Positions 16,858 to 24,239 of a DNA stretch of 64,000 nucleotides are shown here, piece by piece; within the stretch, counting starts at the first letter, position 1; the number at the start of each line of letters is the position of its first letter. Both the position numbers and the translations under genes were made by a program. The stretch comes from Shewanella algae (GTDB lineage Bacteria; Pseudomonadota; Gammaproteobacteria; Enterobacterales; Shewanellaceae), in contig NZ_CP068230.1 of NCBI RefSeq assembly GCF_009183365.2, positions 1,076,001-1,140,000 of the forward strand. The letters run 5' to 3'. The notes beneath the pieces were generated by a model. That model was not told the origin of the DNA and did no database searches. It was given only the letters and a program-made list of their open reading frames with translations.

Positions 16858-17604
16858 ATGGATTTTAGCGCGTTAGAGCCGCAGGACTTTTTCCCTCGCC
16901 CCTACCTTGGCCGCGGTTATCGCCTGGTCGAGTCCCAGGAAGAAGCAGCCACCCTGAGCCTGGTGGATGATTTTGACGAACAGATGCTGCTTGAGTCTCT
17001 GCTCGATGAGGTTAAACCGCCTTACCGAAGTGGAACAGAGCACTTGCATTATCTGCTCAAGACCCCGTTTCGTTATCCGCCGCTGCGCCATGGCTCGCGC
17101 TTTGGCAGTATCACAATGGAAAGCTTCTTTTATGCCAGTGAATCCTGGCAGACCTGTTTGGCCGAAGTTGCTTACTATCGTTTTGTCTTTATGGCCGACA
17201 TGCTGGAGCCTTATCTGGAGCCGCTGCGCTCTGAGCATATGCTGTACTCTGTGGATATCAATGCCCGCGATTGTGCCGACCTGACGCTATTGCAGGGGCG
17301 GGAAGTGCAGCAGCAACTGACTCACAAGTCGAACTATACCTATACCCAGGCTATGGGTGCCTGGCTGCTGCAACAGCAGGCGCAGATGATCCGCTACACT
17401 TCGGCCAGAGCCGAAGAGGGCGTTAACCTGGCGCTGCACGATCCTTTGGTGTTGCAATCAACCGAGCCGCAGGAGTGTGAATACTGGATCTGCCAAAGCT
17501 CGGCCGACAAGGTGGCTTTCAGTCGTCGTAATAGCCGCAGCATGCCATTGACCTGGTTTTTAAAAGACTTTTTGCAGGACGGGCAGTTGCCGCGTCCCGC
17601 CTGA
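16858..17604 (+). CDS. RES-domain toxin (predicted NAD-degrading)
   Basis: RES toxins deplete NAD+ in the cell (known for Res/MbcT family members). The 248-aa protein has the signature elements in order: Arg22 in GRGYRL, the FYASESWQTCLAEVAYYR block with Glu103, and Ser182 in YTSARAEEGVNL. The length and the WFLKDFL C-terminus fit the longer RES subfamily. The ATG at 16858 lies 36 bases after the antitoxin stop codon, with a GGAGACA sequence upstream. The gene ends convergent with the PHP lipoprotein gene, 13 bases between stop codons. No damage is visible, so the pair appears intact. Confidence 0.9.
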   Translation: MDFSALEPQDFFPRPYLGRGYRLVESQEEAATLSLVDDFDEQMLLESLLDEVKPPYRSGTEHLHYLLKTPFRYPPLRHGSRFGSITMESFFYASESWQTCLAEVAYYRFVFMADMLEPYLEPLRSEHMLYSVDINARDCADLTLLQGREVQQQLTHKSNYTYTQAMGAWLLQQQAQMIRYTSARAEEGVNLALHDPLVLQSTEPQECEYWICQSSADKVAFSRRNSRSMPLTWFLKDFLQDGQLPRPA

Positions 17605-17617
17605 GTGCAGAACTTAG

Positions 17618-19183
17618 TCAGGATTGCGTGGTGATAAACAGCGGGTTGGAATAGAACCAGAGATCGCCGTAGTTACGCTCATTGATGTCGTTGTACCATT
17701 GCTGCACTTGCTCCCCTTCGGCCTGTGGCAGCACCTCTGAACGCAGTGGCGTGCCCTTGTTGGTCAAGCCGCTGACGTTGTAATCCAGATTGGTGCCACG
17801 CAAGCGGAAATACTGCTTGCCATCGGCGATAAAGCTGAAGCTCATGTTGTAGAAGCCATCGCTGTCTTTTTGCCAGTCGGCCTGGGTGAATGACTTGATC
17901 ACCCGTGTGCTGTCGTTGGTTTCCTTTTGCCAGGCAGCCGTTCCCGGCTTGGCCCGTTCACCGATATCGCCGGCAATCAAATCGATATGATGTACTCCCG
18001 GATTAATGCCGGCGTAGTGTTCATTGCCGATATCGCTTTCCTTGTTATTCAGCTCAGGGCTGCGGAACCTGATTTTGATAGTGACCTTGTCACCGGCCTT
18101 GGCGCTCAAGGTTTGTCCCATAGTGATGGTTTGATCACCTGTATTCATCTGGAAATCCAGCCCATCGATGAGATCGCCAAATACCGCAAAGCTGTTCCCC
18201 GAGCGTAGCCCTTCCAGCAGGGCCTGGGTGCCTTCACCCTCAACCCAGGTGTAATTCTTGGCGTATTCGCCGGGATAATAACTGCTGGCGTAAGGTGGCC
18301 TGGTCTTGAAGTGAATATCCGAGTTACCCATGTTCCAAATCCTGCGCCCTTCGCCCAGCAGCGCATCCCACCAACCGCCGACTTCGGCCACGACGGGATC
18401 GACACCGCCGTAAACACCGCTCGATCTGTCACCATAGTCACCGCGGTTGCCACTGAACTGGCCGCCAACCATGCCTTCCACCAGGAAGAAGACCTCAGGC
18501 GCGGCATCGTGAAGCTCCCTGACTTCGGCTATGGTGTAGCTGTCGAGATAGCGTCTGGGGTGATTGAGCATGCCGTAGCTCTGTTTGGGGAAGTGTTGCT
18601 GCAGCCAGGCGAGCGCCGCTACGGCATCTGCATGGGTTTGATTCTGACGCTTGACGCCGGCGGCCTCCCAGGCGGCGAGATCTTCGGCTGCGAAATCCTT
18701 CGGCTCATTCTTGGCACTGAAGCTGTACTCGAAGGTTTTAATCGCATCCAGAGTCTGCTGTTCATCGGCCAATATGGCGATATTGAAGTGTTCGTGAGTC
18801 GGCATATCCCACTCAAAGCCGGAGTAAACCAACTTGCCCGGGTAGTTGGGCATCAGGCTGGCGAGTCCGGGTTTTTCGTAGCGGGTGAGGGCATCATAGA
18901 AGAGAATGCCGCCTAGATCGTTATCTTCATTGTCCTGGCTGTTGTTGCGCATATGGTTGGTCAGGCTCATATAATCCAGGCCAAAGTCCTCGAAGCCCCA
19001 CTTGAGAATATCGGCCTGGGTCTCTCTGGCATCCTGGGAAACCGCAGTGTGAACATGAAGATCGCCTTTGAGCCAGCGACCCGTTACCGGCTCGGGAGTT
19101 TGAGTGTCGTTATCTGAGTTGCAGCCGGCCAGCAGGGCCAGAGACAGCAGTGACAATGCTGCGACTTGATGGGATTGACGCAC
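17618..19183 (-). CDS. PHP-domain phosphoesterase lipoprotein
   Basis: This is a 521-aa outer-envelope lipoprotein (signal LSLLSLALLAGC) carrying a complete set of PHP metal-binding motifs. They are GDLHVHTAVSQDA (HxH), SLTNH, NHPRR and GNSDIH, followed by a C-terminal beta-rich region. PHP domains hydrolyse phosphoesters with three metal ions; the substrate here is unknown. A GTG at 19181-19183 preceded by AGAGAGG fits the start and gives a compact signal peptide. The longer frame to a GTG at 19219 adds 12 residues with no ribosome site. It stands alone between the toxin and the ABC transporter operon. Confidence 0.82.
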   Translation of the reverse strand: MRQSHQVAALSLLSLALLAGCNSDNDTQTPEPVTGRWLKGDLHVHTAVSQDARETQADILKWGFEDFGLDYMSLTNHMRNNSQDNEDNDLGGILFYDALTRYEKPGLASLMPNYPGKLVYSGFEWDMPTHEHFNIAILADEQQTLDAIKTFEYSFSAKNEPKDFAAEDLAAWEAAGVKRQNQTHADAVAALAWLQQHFPKQSYGMLNHPRRYLDSYTIAEVRELHDAAPEVFFLVEGMVGGQFSGNRGDYGDRSSGVYGGVDPVVAEVGGWWDALLGEGRRIWNMGNSDIHFKTRPPYASSYYPGEYAKNYTWVEGEGTQALLEGLRSGNSFAVFGDLIDGLDFQMNTGDQTITMGQTLSAKAGDKVTIKIRFRSPELNNKESDIGNEHYAGINPGVHHIDLIAGDIGERAKPGTAAWQKETNDSTRVIKSFTQADWQKDSDGFYNMSFSFIADGKQYFRLRGTNLDYNVSGLTNKGTPLRSEVLPQAEGEQVQQWYNDINERNYGDLWFYSNPLFITTQS

Positions 19184-19281
19184 GAATAACCTCTCTATAT
19201 TGGGCGTTTGGGAAAGCACCCAACATAGAGAACAAAGATGGCAGATTTATGGCACTTTTGTACTAAAAAGTTCCCCTGTGC

Positions 19282-20007
19282 TCAGCGCAGCACCTTGGCA
19301 AGGAAGCCTTGAGTACGGGGATTTTGCGGCGCATTGAAAATCTGCTCCGGCGTGCCCGCTTCCTGGATCACCCCTTCATCCATGAAGATCACCCTGTCAG
19401 ACACCTTGCGGGCAAACCCCATTTCGTGAGTGACTATCACCATGGTCATGCCGTCGCGAGCCAAAGATTGCATCACATCCAGTACATCGCCGACCATTTC
19501 CGGATCCAGCGCCGAGGTGGGTTCGTCAAACAGCATCAGTTCGGGAGACATGGTCAGGGCTCTGGCAATGGCCACCCTCTGTTTCTGGCCGCCGGACAAA
19601 CTGGATGGATAGGCATCTTTCTTATCTGCCAGGCCAACCTTACCCAGCAGTCCCAAAGCCTTGGCTTCGGCCTCGGCCGAACTCATCAACCCCAGCTTGA
19701 CCGGTGCCAGCGTCAGGTTGGCCAACACTGTCTTGTGGGGAAACAGGTTAAAGTGCTGGAATACCATGCCCACTTTCTGTCTGAGCTTGTCGACACAGGC
19801 CCCCGGCGCCGTTATCGATTCACCGGCTATCCGTATTTCGCCTTCAGTCGGTTGCTCCAACAGGTTGATACAGCGAAGAAAAGTACTCTTGCCACTACCA
19901 CTGGGGCCTATAATACTGACCACTTCTCCCTTGGCGATATGCTGATCTATGCCTTTGAGTACTTCCAGTTTGCTGTAGTACTTGTGCAGGTTGGTTATCT
20001 CAATCAC
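19282..20007 (-). CDS. Basic amino acid ABC transporter, ATP-binding protein
   Basis: This polar amino acid uptake ATPase has 241 aa with Walker A GPSGSGKST (residues 34-42), LSGGQKQR, Walker B LMLFDEPTSALD and the switch histidine in THEM. The start is a GTG at 20005-20007, with GAGG ten bases upstream, and overlaps the permease stop codon by eight bases. Of the polar amino acid family it resembles GlnQ/ArtP/HisP. It is third in the SBP-permease-ATPase operon. Confidence 0.92.
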   Translation of the reverse strand: MIEITNLHKYYSKLEVLKGIDQHIAKGEVVSIIGPSGSGKSTFLRCINLLEQPTEGEIRIAGESITAPGACVDKLRQKVGMVFQHFNLFPHKTVLANLTLAPVKLGLMSSAEAEAKALGLLGKVGLADKKDAYPSSLSGGQKQRVAIARALTMSPELMLFDEPTSALDPEMVGDVLDVMQSLARDGMTMVIVTHEMGFARKVSDRVIFMDEGVIQEAGTPEQIFNAPQNPRTQGFLAKVLR

Positions 20008-20677
20008 TTTGTTTCAGCCTCGCTTCAAACTTACCCAACAGCCAGGTGAAGCTGTAGGTCAACAACAGATAGATAAGGGCACAAGTCAGCAGCGGCACCA
20101 CATCTTCGAAGGTTCGGCTGCGGATGATTTCACCGGCACGCATCAGATCCACACCACCGATAAAGCCGATGACGGCCGTTTCTTTCAAAAGCACGATAAA
20201 TTCATTGCCGAGCGCCGGCAGAATATTCTTGATTGCTTGTGGCAACACTACCTCACGCATGGTCAGTGAATGGCTCATCCCCAGAGAGCGGGCGGCCTCG
20301 GCCTGGCCCTTGTCAACCGCCTGGATACCGGCACGGATGATCTCACTGATATAGGCGCCACTGTTGAGGCCAAAGGCGATGATGGCGGCTGTCACCTTGT
20401 CGACATCCATGGCGGCCAACACGATAAAGTAGAGGATCACCAGTTGAACCACTACAGGGGTACCGCGGATCACCCCGACATACAGCTTGGCCGGCCAGCG
20501 CAGATACCAGCGCTCGGACATACCCATCAAGGTGGTGAGCACCCCGAGAATGGCACCGAGGATCATGGCGAAGAAGGTCACAGTCAAGGTGACCTTGAGG
20601 CCGTTTAGGATCAGCAAAATACCGATCATGCCGTCTTCCCCTATGGGGGTAAACAGCGAAGAAATTATTGCATCCAT
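20000..20677 (-). CDS. Basic amino acid ABC transporter, permease
   Basis: This is the inner-membrane permease of the polar amino acid (HisM/GlnP) type, 225 aa, with about five membrane segments. The EAA loop reads EAARSLGMSHSLTMREVVLPQAIK. A single permease gene implies a homodimer. It starts six bases after the binding-protein gene ends and overlaps the ATPase gene by eight bases, so the three are translationally coupled. Confidence 0.92.
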   Translation of the reverse strand: MDAIISSLFTPIGEDGMIGILLILNGLKVTLTVTFFAMILGAILGVLTTLMGMSERWYLRWPAKLYVGVIRGTPVVVQLVILYFIVLAAMDVDKVTAAIIAFGLNSGAYISEIIRAGIQAVDKGQAEAARSLGMSHSLTMREVVLPQAIKNILPALGNEFIVLLKETAVIGFIGGVDLMRAGEIIRSRTFEDVVPLLTCALIYLLLTYSFTWLLGKFEARLKQSD

Positions 20678-20683
20678 CTAAGA

Positions 20684-21412
20684 TTACTTCTGATACTTTT
20701 CAAGGAGTTGTTGGTATTCACCTGAGCTTTGCAGCCGTGACAGGGTGGCATTGATCTGGCCGAGCAGTTCGGGTTGATTCTTGGAGACTGCAATACCGTA
20801 AAACTCGGGTGAGAAGTCGATATCCAGTTGTTTGAGAGTGGGGTTCTTGGCCAGATAAGTGGCCGCCGGTTGGCTGTCGAACAGTACCAGGTCTACCTTG
20901 TGGTTTTTCAGCTCCATAAAGGCTTCAAAACCCGTATTGAAGGCCACGACTTCGGCCTTGAGTTCCTTGGCCATGATGTCGCCGGTGGAGCCCAGCTGCA
21001 CCGCAATCTTCTTGCCGGCAAGATCAGCCGGAGTGCTGAATATCTGGCTGTCCTGATTGACTATCACCACTTGGGTGGCTTCGTAGTAAGGCGTGGAGAA
21101 GTTGACGCTCTTTTGCCGCTCATCCGTGATTGTCATGCCGGAGGCGATAAAATCGATTTTGCCTGAGTTCAGCGCCACTATCAGAGAGTCGAACTTGAGG
21201 TTTTCTACCTTGAGAGTTTTACCGGCGTCGGCGGCAATCGCCTTGGCAATATCGATATCCAGCCCTTTTACCTCATCACCATTGGCGCCCCCCATATATT
21301 CAAATGGAGGGAAGGCAGCATTGGTACCGACGACCAGTACATCTTGATCTTTACCGCAGCCGGTCAACAGCAAAGCCGTGACAGTGGCCAGAAGCAGGGA
21401 TTTTTTCATCAT
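20684..21412 (-). CDS. Basic amino acid ABC transporter, substrate-binding lipoprotein
   Basis: This is an SBP family 3 lipoprotein, 242 aa, with signal LLATVTALLLTGC. The ligand-binding domain shows FPPFEYMGG, GLDIDIAKAIAADAGK, the family signature FDSLIVALNSGKIDFIASGMTIT, and PYYEATQVVIV. Arginine or another basic amino acid is the likely ligand, inferred mainly from the two ArgR-like boxes upstream at 21468-21506. An alternative ATG lies one codon in (21409). It is the first gene of the operon. Confidence 0.9.
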   Translation of the reverse strand: MMKKSLLLATVTALLLTGCGKDQDVLVVGTNAAFPPFEYMGGANGDEVKGLDIDIAKAIAADAGKTLKVENLKFDSLIVALNSGKIDFIASGMTITDERQKSVNFSTPYYEATQVVIVNQDSQIFSTPADLAGKKIAVQLGSTGDIMAKELKAEVVAFNTGFEAFMELKNHKVDLVLFDSQPAATYLAKNPTLKQLDIDFSPEFYGIAVSKNQPELLGQINATLSRLQSSGEYQQLLEKYQK

Positions 21413-21467
21413 TGAAGATACTCTTGAAGAACCGTATGGCTGGCACTATAGCCAGTTCTAACGCATC

Positions 21468-21506
21468 AATCAATAACTAATCATAAAAAATGACTAATTA
21501 TTCACT
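21468..21506 (-). promoter_or_regulatory. Tandem ArgR boxes upstream of the amino acid transporter
   Basis: AATGACTAATTATTCACT (21489-21506) matches the E. coli ARG box consensus at 17 of 18 positions. A weaker copy occupies 21468-21485 (core TCAATAACTAATCA, 11 of 14), separated by the canonical 3 bp. They lie 56-94 bases upstream of the binding-protein start codon. ArgR is encoded at 61339-61809. Confidence 0.75.
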
Positions 21507-21694
21507 TGCTGGTTTTGTCTTGTTAGAAAATCTTTGTTAATTAGTTTGTTATTTATTAATTGAACATGCTTAAGTGAATAAAGTAGATATTGCTCAACTA
21601 GAGCTGAGCGACTGGAGAAGATTTTTTGTCGCCTGAGACACAAGAATGTGCATTTGGCACAGCGCCAAAGAAAAATTTGTTATAAAATGCGCGC

Positions 21695-21743
21695 CCAAAA
21701 TCCTCTGCCTGCCTACAATGGTGGAAGCCACTCCGGATTTTGG
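21695..21743 (+). other. Structured leader ahead of the phosphoribosyltransferase
   Basis: A perfect 9-bp inverted repeat (CCAAAATCC at 21695-21703, GGATTTTGG at 21735-21743) encloses a small nested hairpin GTGG-AAG-CCAC (21721-21731). It starts about 10 bases after a TATAAA (21681-21686) and lies 78 bases before the ATG. I recognise no known riboswitch class. The rest of the 21413-21820 gap holds only AT-rich sequence and the ArgR boxes. Confidence 0.45.
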
Positions 21744-21820
21744 AACCGGCCTCCAATTCAGTACCTGCCAAAAGCAGACAGCGAAGCACACAAAATAGAA
21801 CAAGATGGGGTCGCATACCT

Positions 21821-22387
21821 ATGACAGAAAAACGCTTTATTACCGCACAGGAATTGCTGGAGGACTCATTTCGTCTGGCAGCACAGGTCTATGACAGTGG
21901 CTTTCGGCCACAGTTTATTGTTGGGATCTGGCGTGGCGGCGCCCCGATAGGGATTGCGGTACAGGAGTTTTTCGACTTCAAAAAAGTGGAGACCGACCAT
22001 ATTGCGGTGCGTACTTCATCCTACTACGGCATAGGCACAGACAAGCAGAGCAAGGAGATCAAGGTTCATGGTCTGCACTACATTGTTGAAAATGCTAATG
22101 CCGATGATGGTTTGCTGATTGTTGATGATGTTTTTGACTCCGGCCGCAGTATCTTTGCACTGAAGGAGAAACTCGGTCAGCTGATGCGACTGAACATGCC
22201 CAAGGATATCCGTATCGCTTGTCCTTACTACAAGCCACAGAACACTGCGGTGCCACTGAAGCCTGACTACTATATCCATGCCTCGGATGAATGGCTGGTA
22301 TTCCCTCATGAAGTTTCCGGTTTGAGCCCGCAAGAGCTGGCTGAAGGCAAGGGCGATTTGAGAAATATCAAAGAGTTGTTCCTCTGA
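21821..22387 (+). CDS. Purine-type phosphoribosyltransferase
   Basis: This cytoplasmic PRTase-fold enzyme (188 aa) transfers phosphoribose from PRPP to a base, probably hypoxanthine, guanine or xanthine. The PRPP-binding signature is LLIVDDVFDSGRSI around residue 105. FIVGIWRGGAPIG is the N-terminal substrate/PPi loop. A C-terminal YYIHASDEWLVFPHE segment resembles Gpt-like enzymes. Which base it prefers is not clear from sequence. The ATG at 21821 follows the structured leader; the upstream in-frame ATG at 21740 falls inside that leader. It has its own terminator. Confidence 0.85.
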   Translation: MTEKRFITAQELLEDSFRLAAQVYDSGFRPQFIVGIWRGGAPIGIAVQEFFDFKKVETDHIAVRTSSYYGIGTDKQSKEIKVHGLHYIVENANADDGLLIVDDVFDSGRSIFALKEKLGQLMRLNMPKDIRIACPYYKPQNTAVPLKPDYYIHASDEWLVFPHEVSGLSPQELAEGKGDLRNIKELFL

Positions 22388-22413
22388 TAATCGGTTTCTA
22401 TCATCAAATACTG

Positions 22414-22442
22414 AAGAGGGCGCCAATGGGCGCCCTCTTTGT
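22414..22442 (+). terminator. Terminator of the phosphoribosyltransferase gene
   Basis: An 11-bp stem AAGAGGGCGCC/GGCGCCCTCTT (22414-22424 with 22429-22439) with an AATG loop is followed by TTTGTT. It sits between two convergent genes and may work in both directions. Confidence 0.9.
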
Positions 22443-22454
22443 TGCTCACACCCG

Positions 22455-23744
22455 TTATATGTCCATGCAGTTGGCGTAATAAGTCACAGTTGCCGGCCAA
22501 TCGGAGAAGACACCCAAGACCTCTACCTCTTTGGCCAGTACATCCAGCAGTTGATAGACATCGCCATCGTTGTTGATGCCATCGCTGATGCTCTGATAGT
22601 ACCAACCACCGCCTTGCGCCAGGGGGCCAGAACGTTCCAGTGACCAAGTGATTATTTTAAGCCCGGCTTCCTTGGCCGCCAGAGCATAGGCCGAGGGAAC
22701 TATCTTGCCGCTGTCATCCAGAGCCACCAATACCCACAAGGGCGGCGCAATGATTTCGACTCCCAGCGCCTTGAGCCTTTGCATATCGGCCTGCCAATGG
22801 GCCAAATCATTGGGGTTAAAGCTGCTGTCTGAGTCATACCTGTCATCCAGATAGACGGCCTGCTTGCCAAAATCGGCGTTATTGGCCAACCAGTATTGCA
22901 CATCCTCCAGATTAAATGACTGGGGATAGACATCTTTTGCCGGTACCCCGGCGGCCTGATATTCGTCGATCATCTTCTGAGCATAGTCCTGTTGGCTAAA
23001 GCCATCGAAGGGCATGGGCACACTGGCGGACTTGAGTTCAGGCGTCATCTTGACCTTGGCTTCTTTAAACAGAGCTATGCTCTCGGCGTGGGTCATCAAT
23101 GTGCCACAACTGGCGTAGAGATCAGTGCGCCAGGCAGGAGTGCCCTCCATAAATTCATGCGCCGTGGTGGCCTTGGGATTAAAGCCATCCATCTTGCCGC
23201 AAAGCTGTTTGAATTCGTCCAGGGTTATATCACTGGTACAGCACTCGGCGCTGGCGCTAACACCATTGGCAGCATCGGCGGGAGAGAAAGGCTGACGGCA
23301 TTTGGCTGCCAACTCAGGGATACCCAGGATATTGGTGGTTGTGGCCAGATCGCATTGGGAGTGCCGACAAACCAACTGTTTATCGGCGGTGAAGGTGACA
23401 TCGCATTCCACTATTCCGGCACCGGCATCTATGGCTGCCATATAGGCTTCTTTGGTGTGCTCAGGGAACTGCATGGAGGCGCCGCGGTGGCCTATGCTGA
23501 AGTCGGTGCGATAAAAGGGCCCCTTGCTGCATTGTGCCAGTTTATCTTTGAGCGGCCCTTCATCCATGTCATTTACCAGAAACAGGGGACGGGGGCCCAG
23601 ATTGGCACCAACTTTCTCCTGCTGATCCTGTGTCGGGGGTGAAGTATTGGCGTTGTTGTCATTGCTGTTGCAGCCACCGAGCAACAGGCCAAACAGTACA
23701 GAGCCAAGTAATACCGACGTTGTTTTGGAGTGAAAAGCCTTCAT
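22455..23744 (-). CDS. Glycerophosphodiester phosphodiesterase lipoprotein
   Basis: This 429-aa lipoprotein (lipobox LLLGGC) has a GDPD TIM-barrel, which hydrolyses glycerophosphodiesters to glycerol-3-phosphate and an alcohol. Catalytic and calcium-binding motifs are GHRGASMQFPEHT, VECDVTF and CRHSQCDL, with PELKS later in the chain. Many cysteines in the middle suggest disulfides. The ATG at 23742-23744 (MKAFHSKT) has AAGGA eight bases upstream; a longer frame to 23771 runs into the 45-bp sequence copy B. Broad specificity is likely, with phosphate or glycerol scavenging as the role by inference. Confidence 0.88.
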   Translation of the reverse strand: MKAFHSKTTSVLLGSVLFGLLLGGCNSNDNNANTSPPTQDQQEKVGANLGPRPLFLVNDMDEGPLKDKLAQCSKGPFYRTDFSIGHRGASMQFPEHTKEAYMAAIDAGAGIVECDVTFTADKQLVCRHSQCDLATTTNILGIPELAAKCRQPFSPADAANGVSASAECCTSDITLDEFKQLCGKMDGFNPKATTAHEFMEGTPAWRTDLYASCGTLMTHAESIALFKEAKVKMTPELKSASVPMPFDGFSQQDYAQKMIDEYQAAGVPAKDVYPQSFNLEDVQYWLANNADFGKQAVYLDDRYDSDSSFNPNDLAHWQADMQRLKALGVEIIAPPLWVLVALDDSGKIVPSAYALAAKEAGLKIITWSLERSGPLAQGGGWYYQSISDGINNDGDVYQLLDVLAKEVEVLGVFSDWPATVTYYANCMDI

Positions 23745-23758
23745 TAAGCAGATCCTTA

Positions 23759-23803
23759 TACTATTTCGCACAGGAGTTTACTCACTTGGCGAGAATGGTA
23801 TTT
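23759..23803 (+). repeat. 45-bp dispersed sequence, copy B
   Basis: This is the second copy of the sequence seen at 6229-6273 and 32832-32876. It shares CACAGGAGTTTACTCACTT and GAGAATG. It lies 15 bases upstream of the phosphodiesterase start codon, and in that gene's direction it ends in TAGTATAA, a good -10-like sequence. Confidence 0.6.
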
Positions 23804-23929
23804 AGTCATAAACAGGCCGCTTAAGCTAAAGACGGTTGATGACAGCCGGATAGCAAAATCATGACAATTAACTTAATTAATACAGTATCTTGTTCCGGAT
23901 ATACTGAAGAGAAACCTATTGCGTTAGTC

Positions 23930-24142
23930 TTAGAGCCGATTGATCTTGTCCTTCAGATCGTAGCTTTTGTCCGTGACTATGGTTTCCAGATTGGCAATTC
24001 GCTGCCTCAATTCATCCACTTCCCGTTGCAGTTTTTCAACTTCGCCATTTTGGTGGTATTGCTGCTTGCGGTTGTAATCCTTGATGAGTATCACGGCAAA
24101 AATGCCTATGACTATCACAAGCATCAGACTGATTAATCCCAT
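23930..24142 (-). CDS. Small membrane coiled-coil protein, PspB-like in layout
   Basis: This 70-aa protein has one N-terminal membrane segment (residues 3-20, LISLMLVIVIGIFAVIL), then a charged linker, then a heptad-type coiled coil (EVEKLQREVDELRQRIANLE). That layout resembles the phage-shock protein PspB, but no pspA or pspC is nearby, so the assignment is only structural. The ATG at 24140-24142 is preceded by AAGGAG five bases upstream, a strong ribosome site that supports a real gene. It lies downstream of the M1 aminopeptidase terminator. Confidence 0.75.
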   Translation of the reverse strand: MGLISLMLVIVIGIFAVILIKDYNRKQQYHQNGEVEKLQREVDELRQRIANLETIVTDKSYDLKDKINRL

Positions 24143-24197
24143 AACGACTCCTTGGTGTTAAGCATGTTGAACATTCTGGCACAGTATAGGGGGACAG

Positions 24198-24226
24198 GAA
24201 AATCAAGGGCCTCATTGAGGCCCTTG
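24198..24226 (-). terminator. Terminator of the M1 aminopeptidase gene
   Basis: The stem CAAGGGCCTC/GAGGCCCTTG (24204-24213 with 24217-24226) has a three-base loop and is followed on the minus strand by ATTTTCC. Confidence 0.88.
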
Positions 24227-24239
24227 TTCTGTCTTTCGG

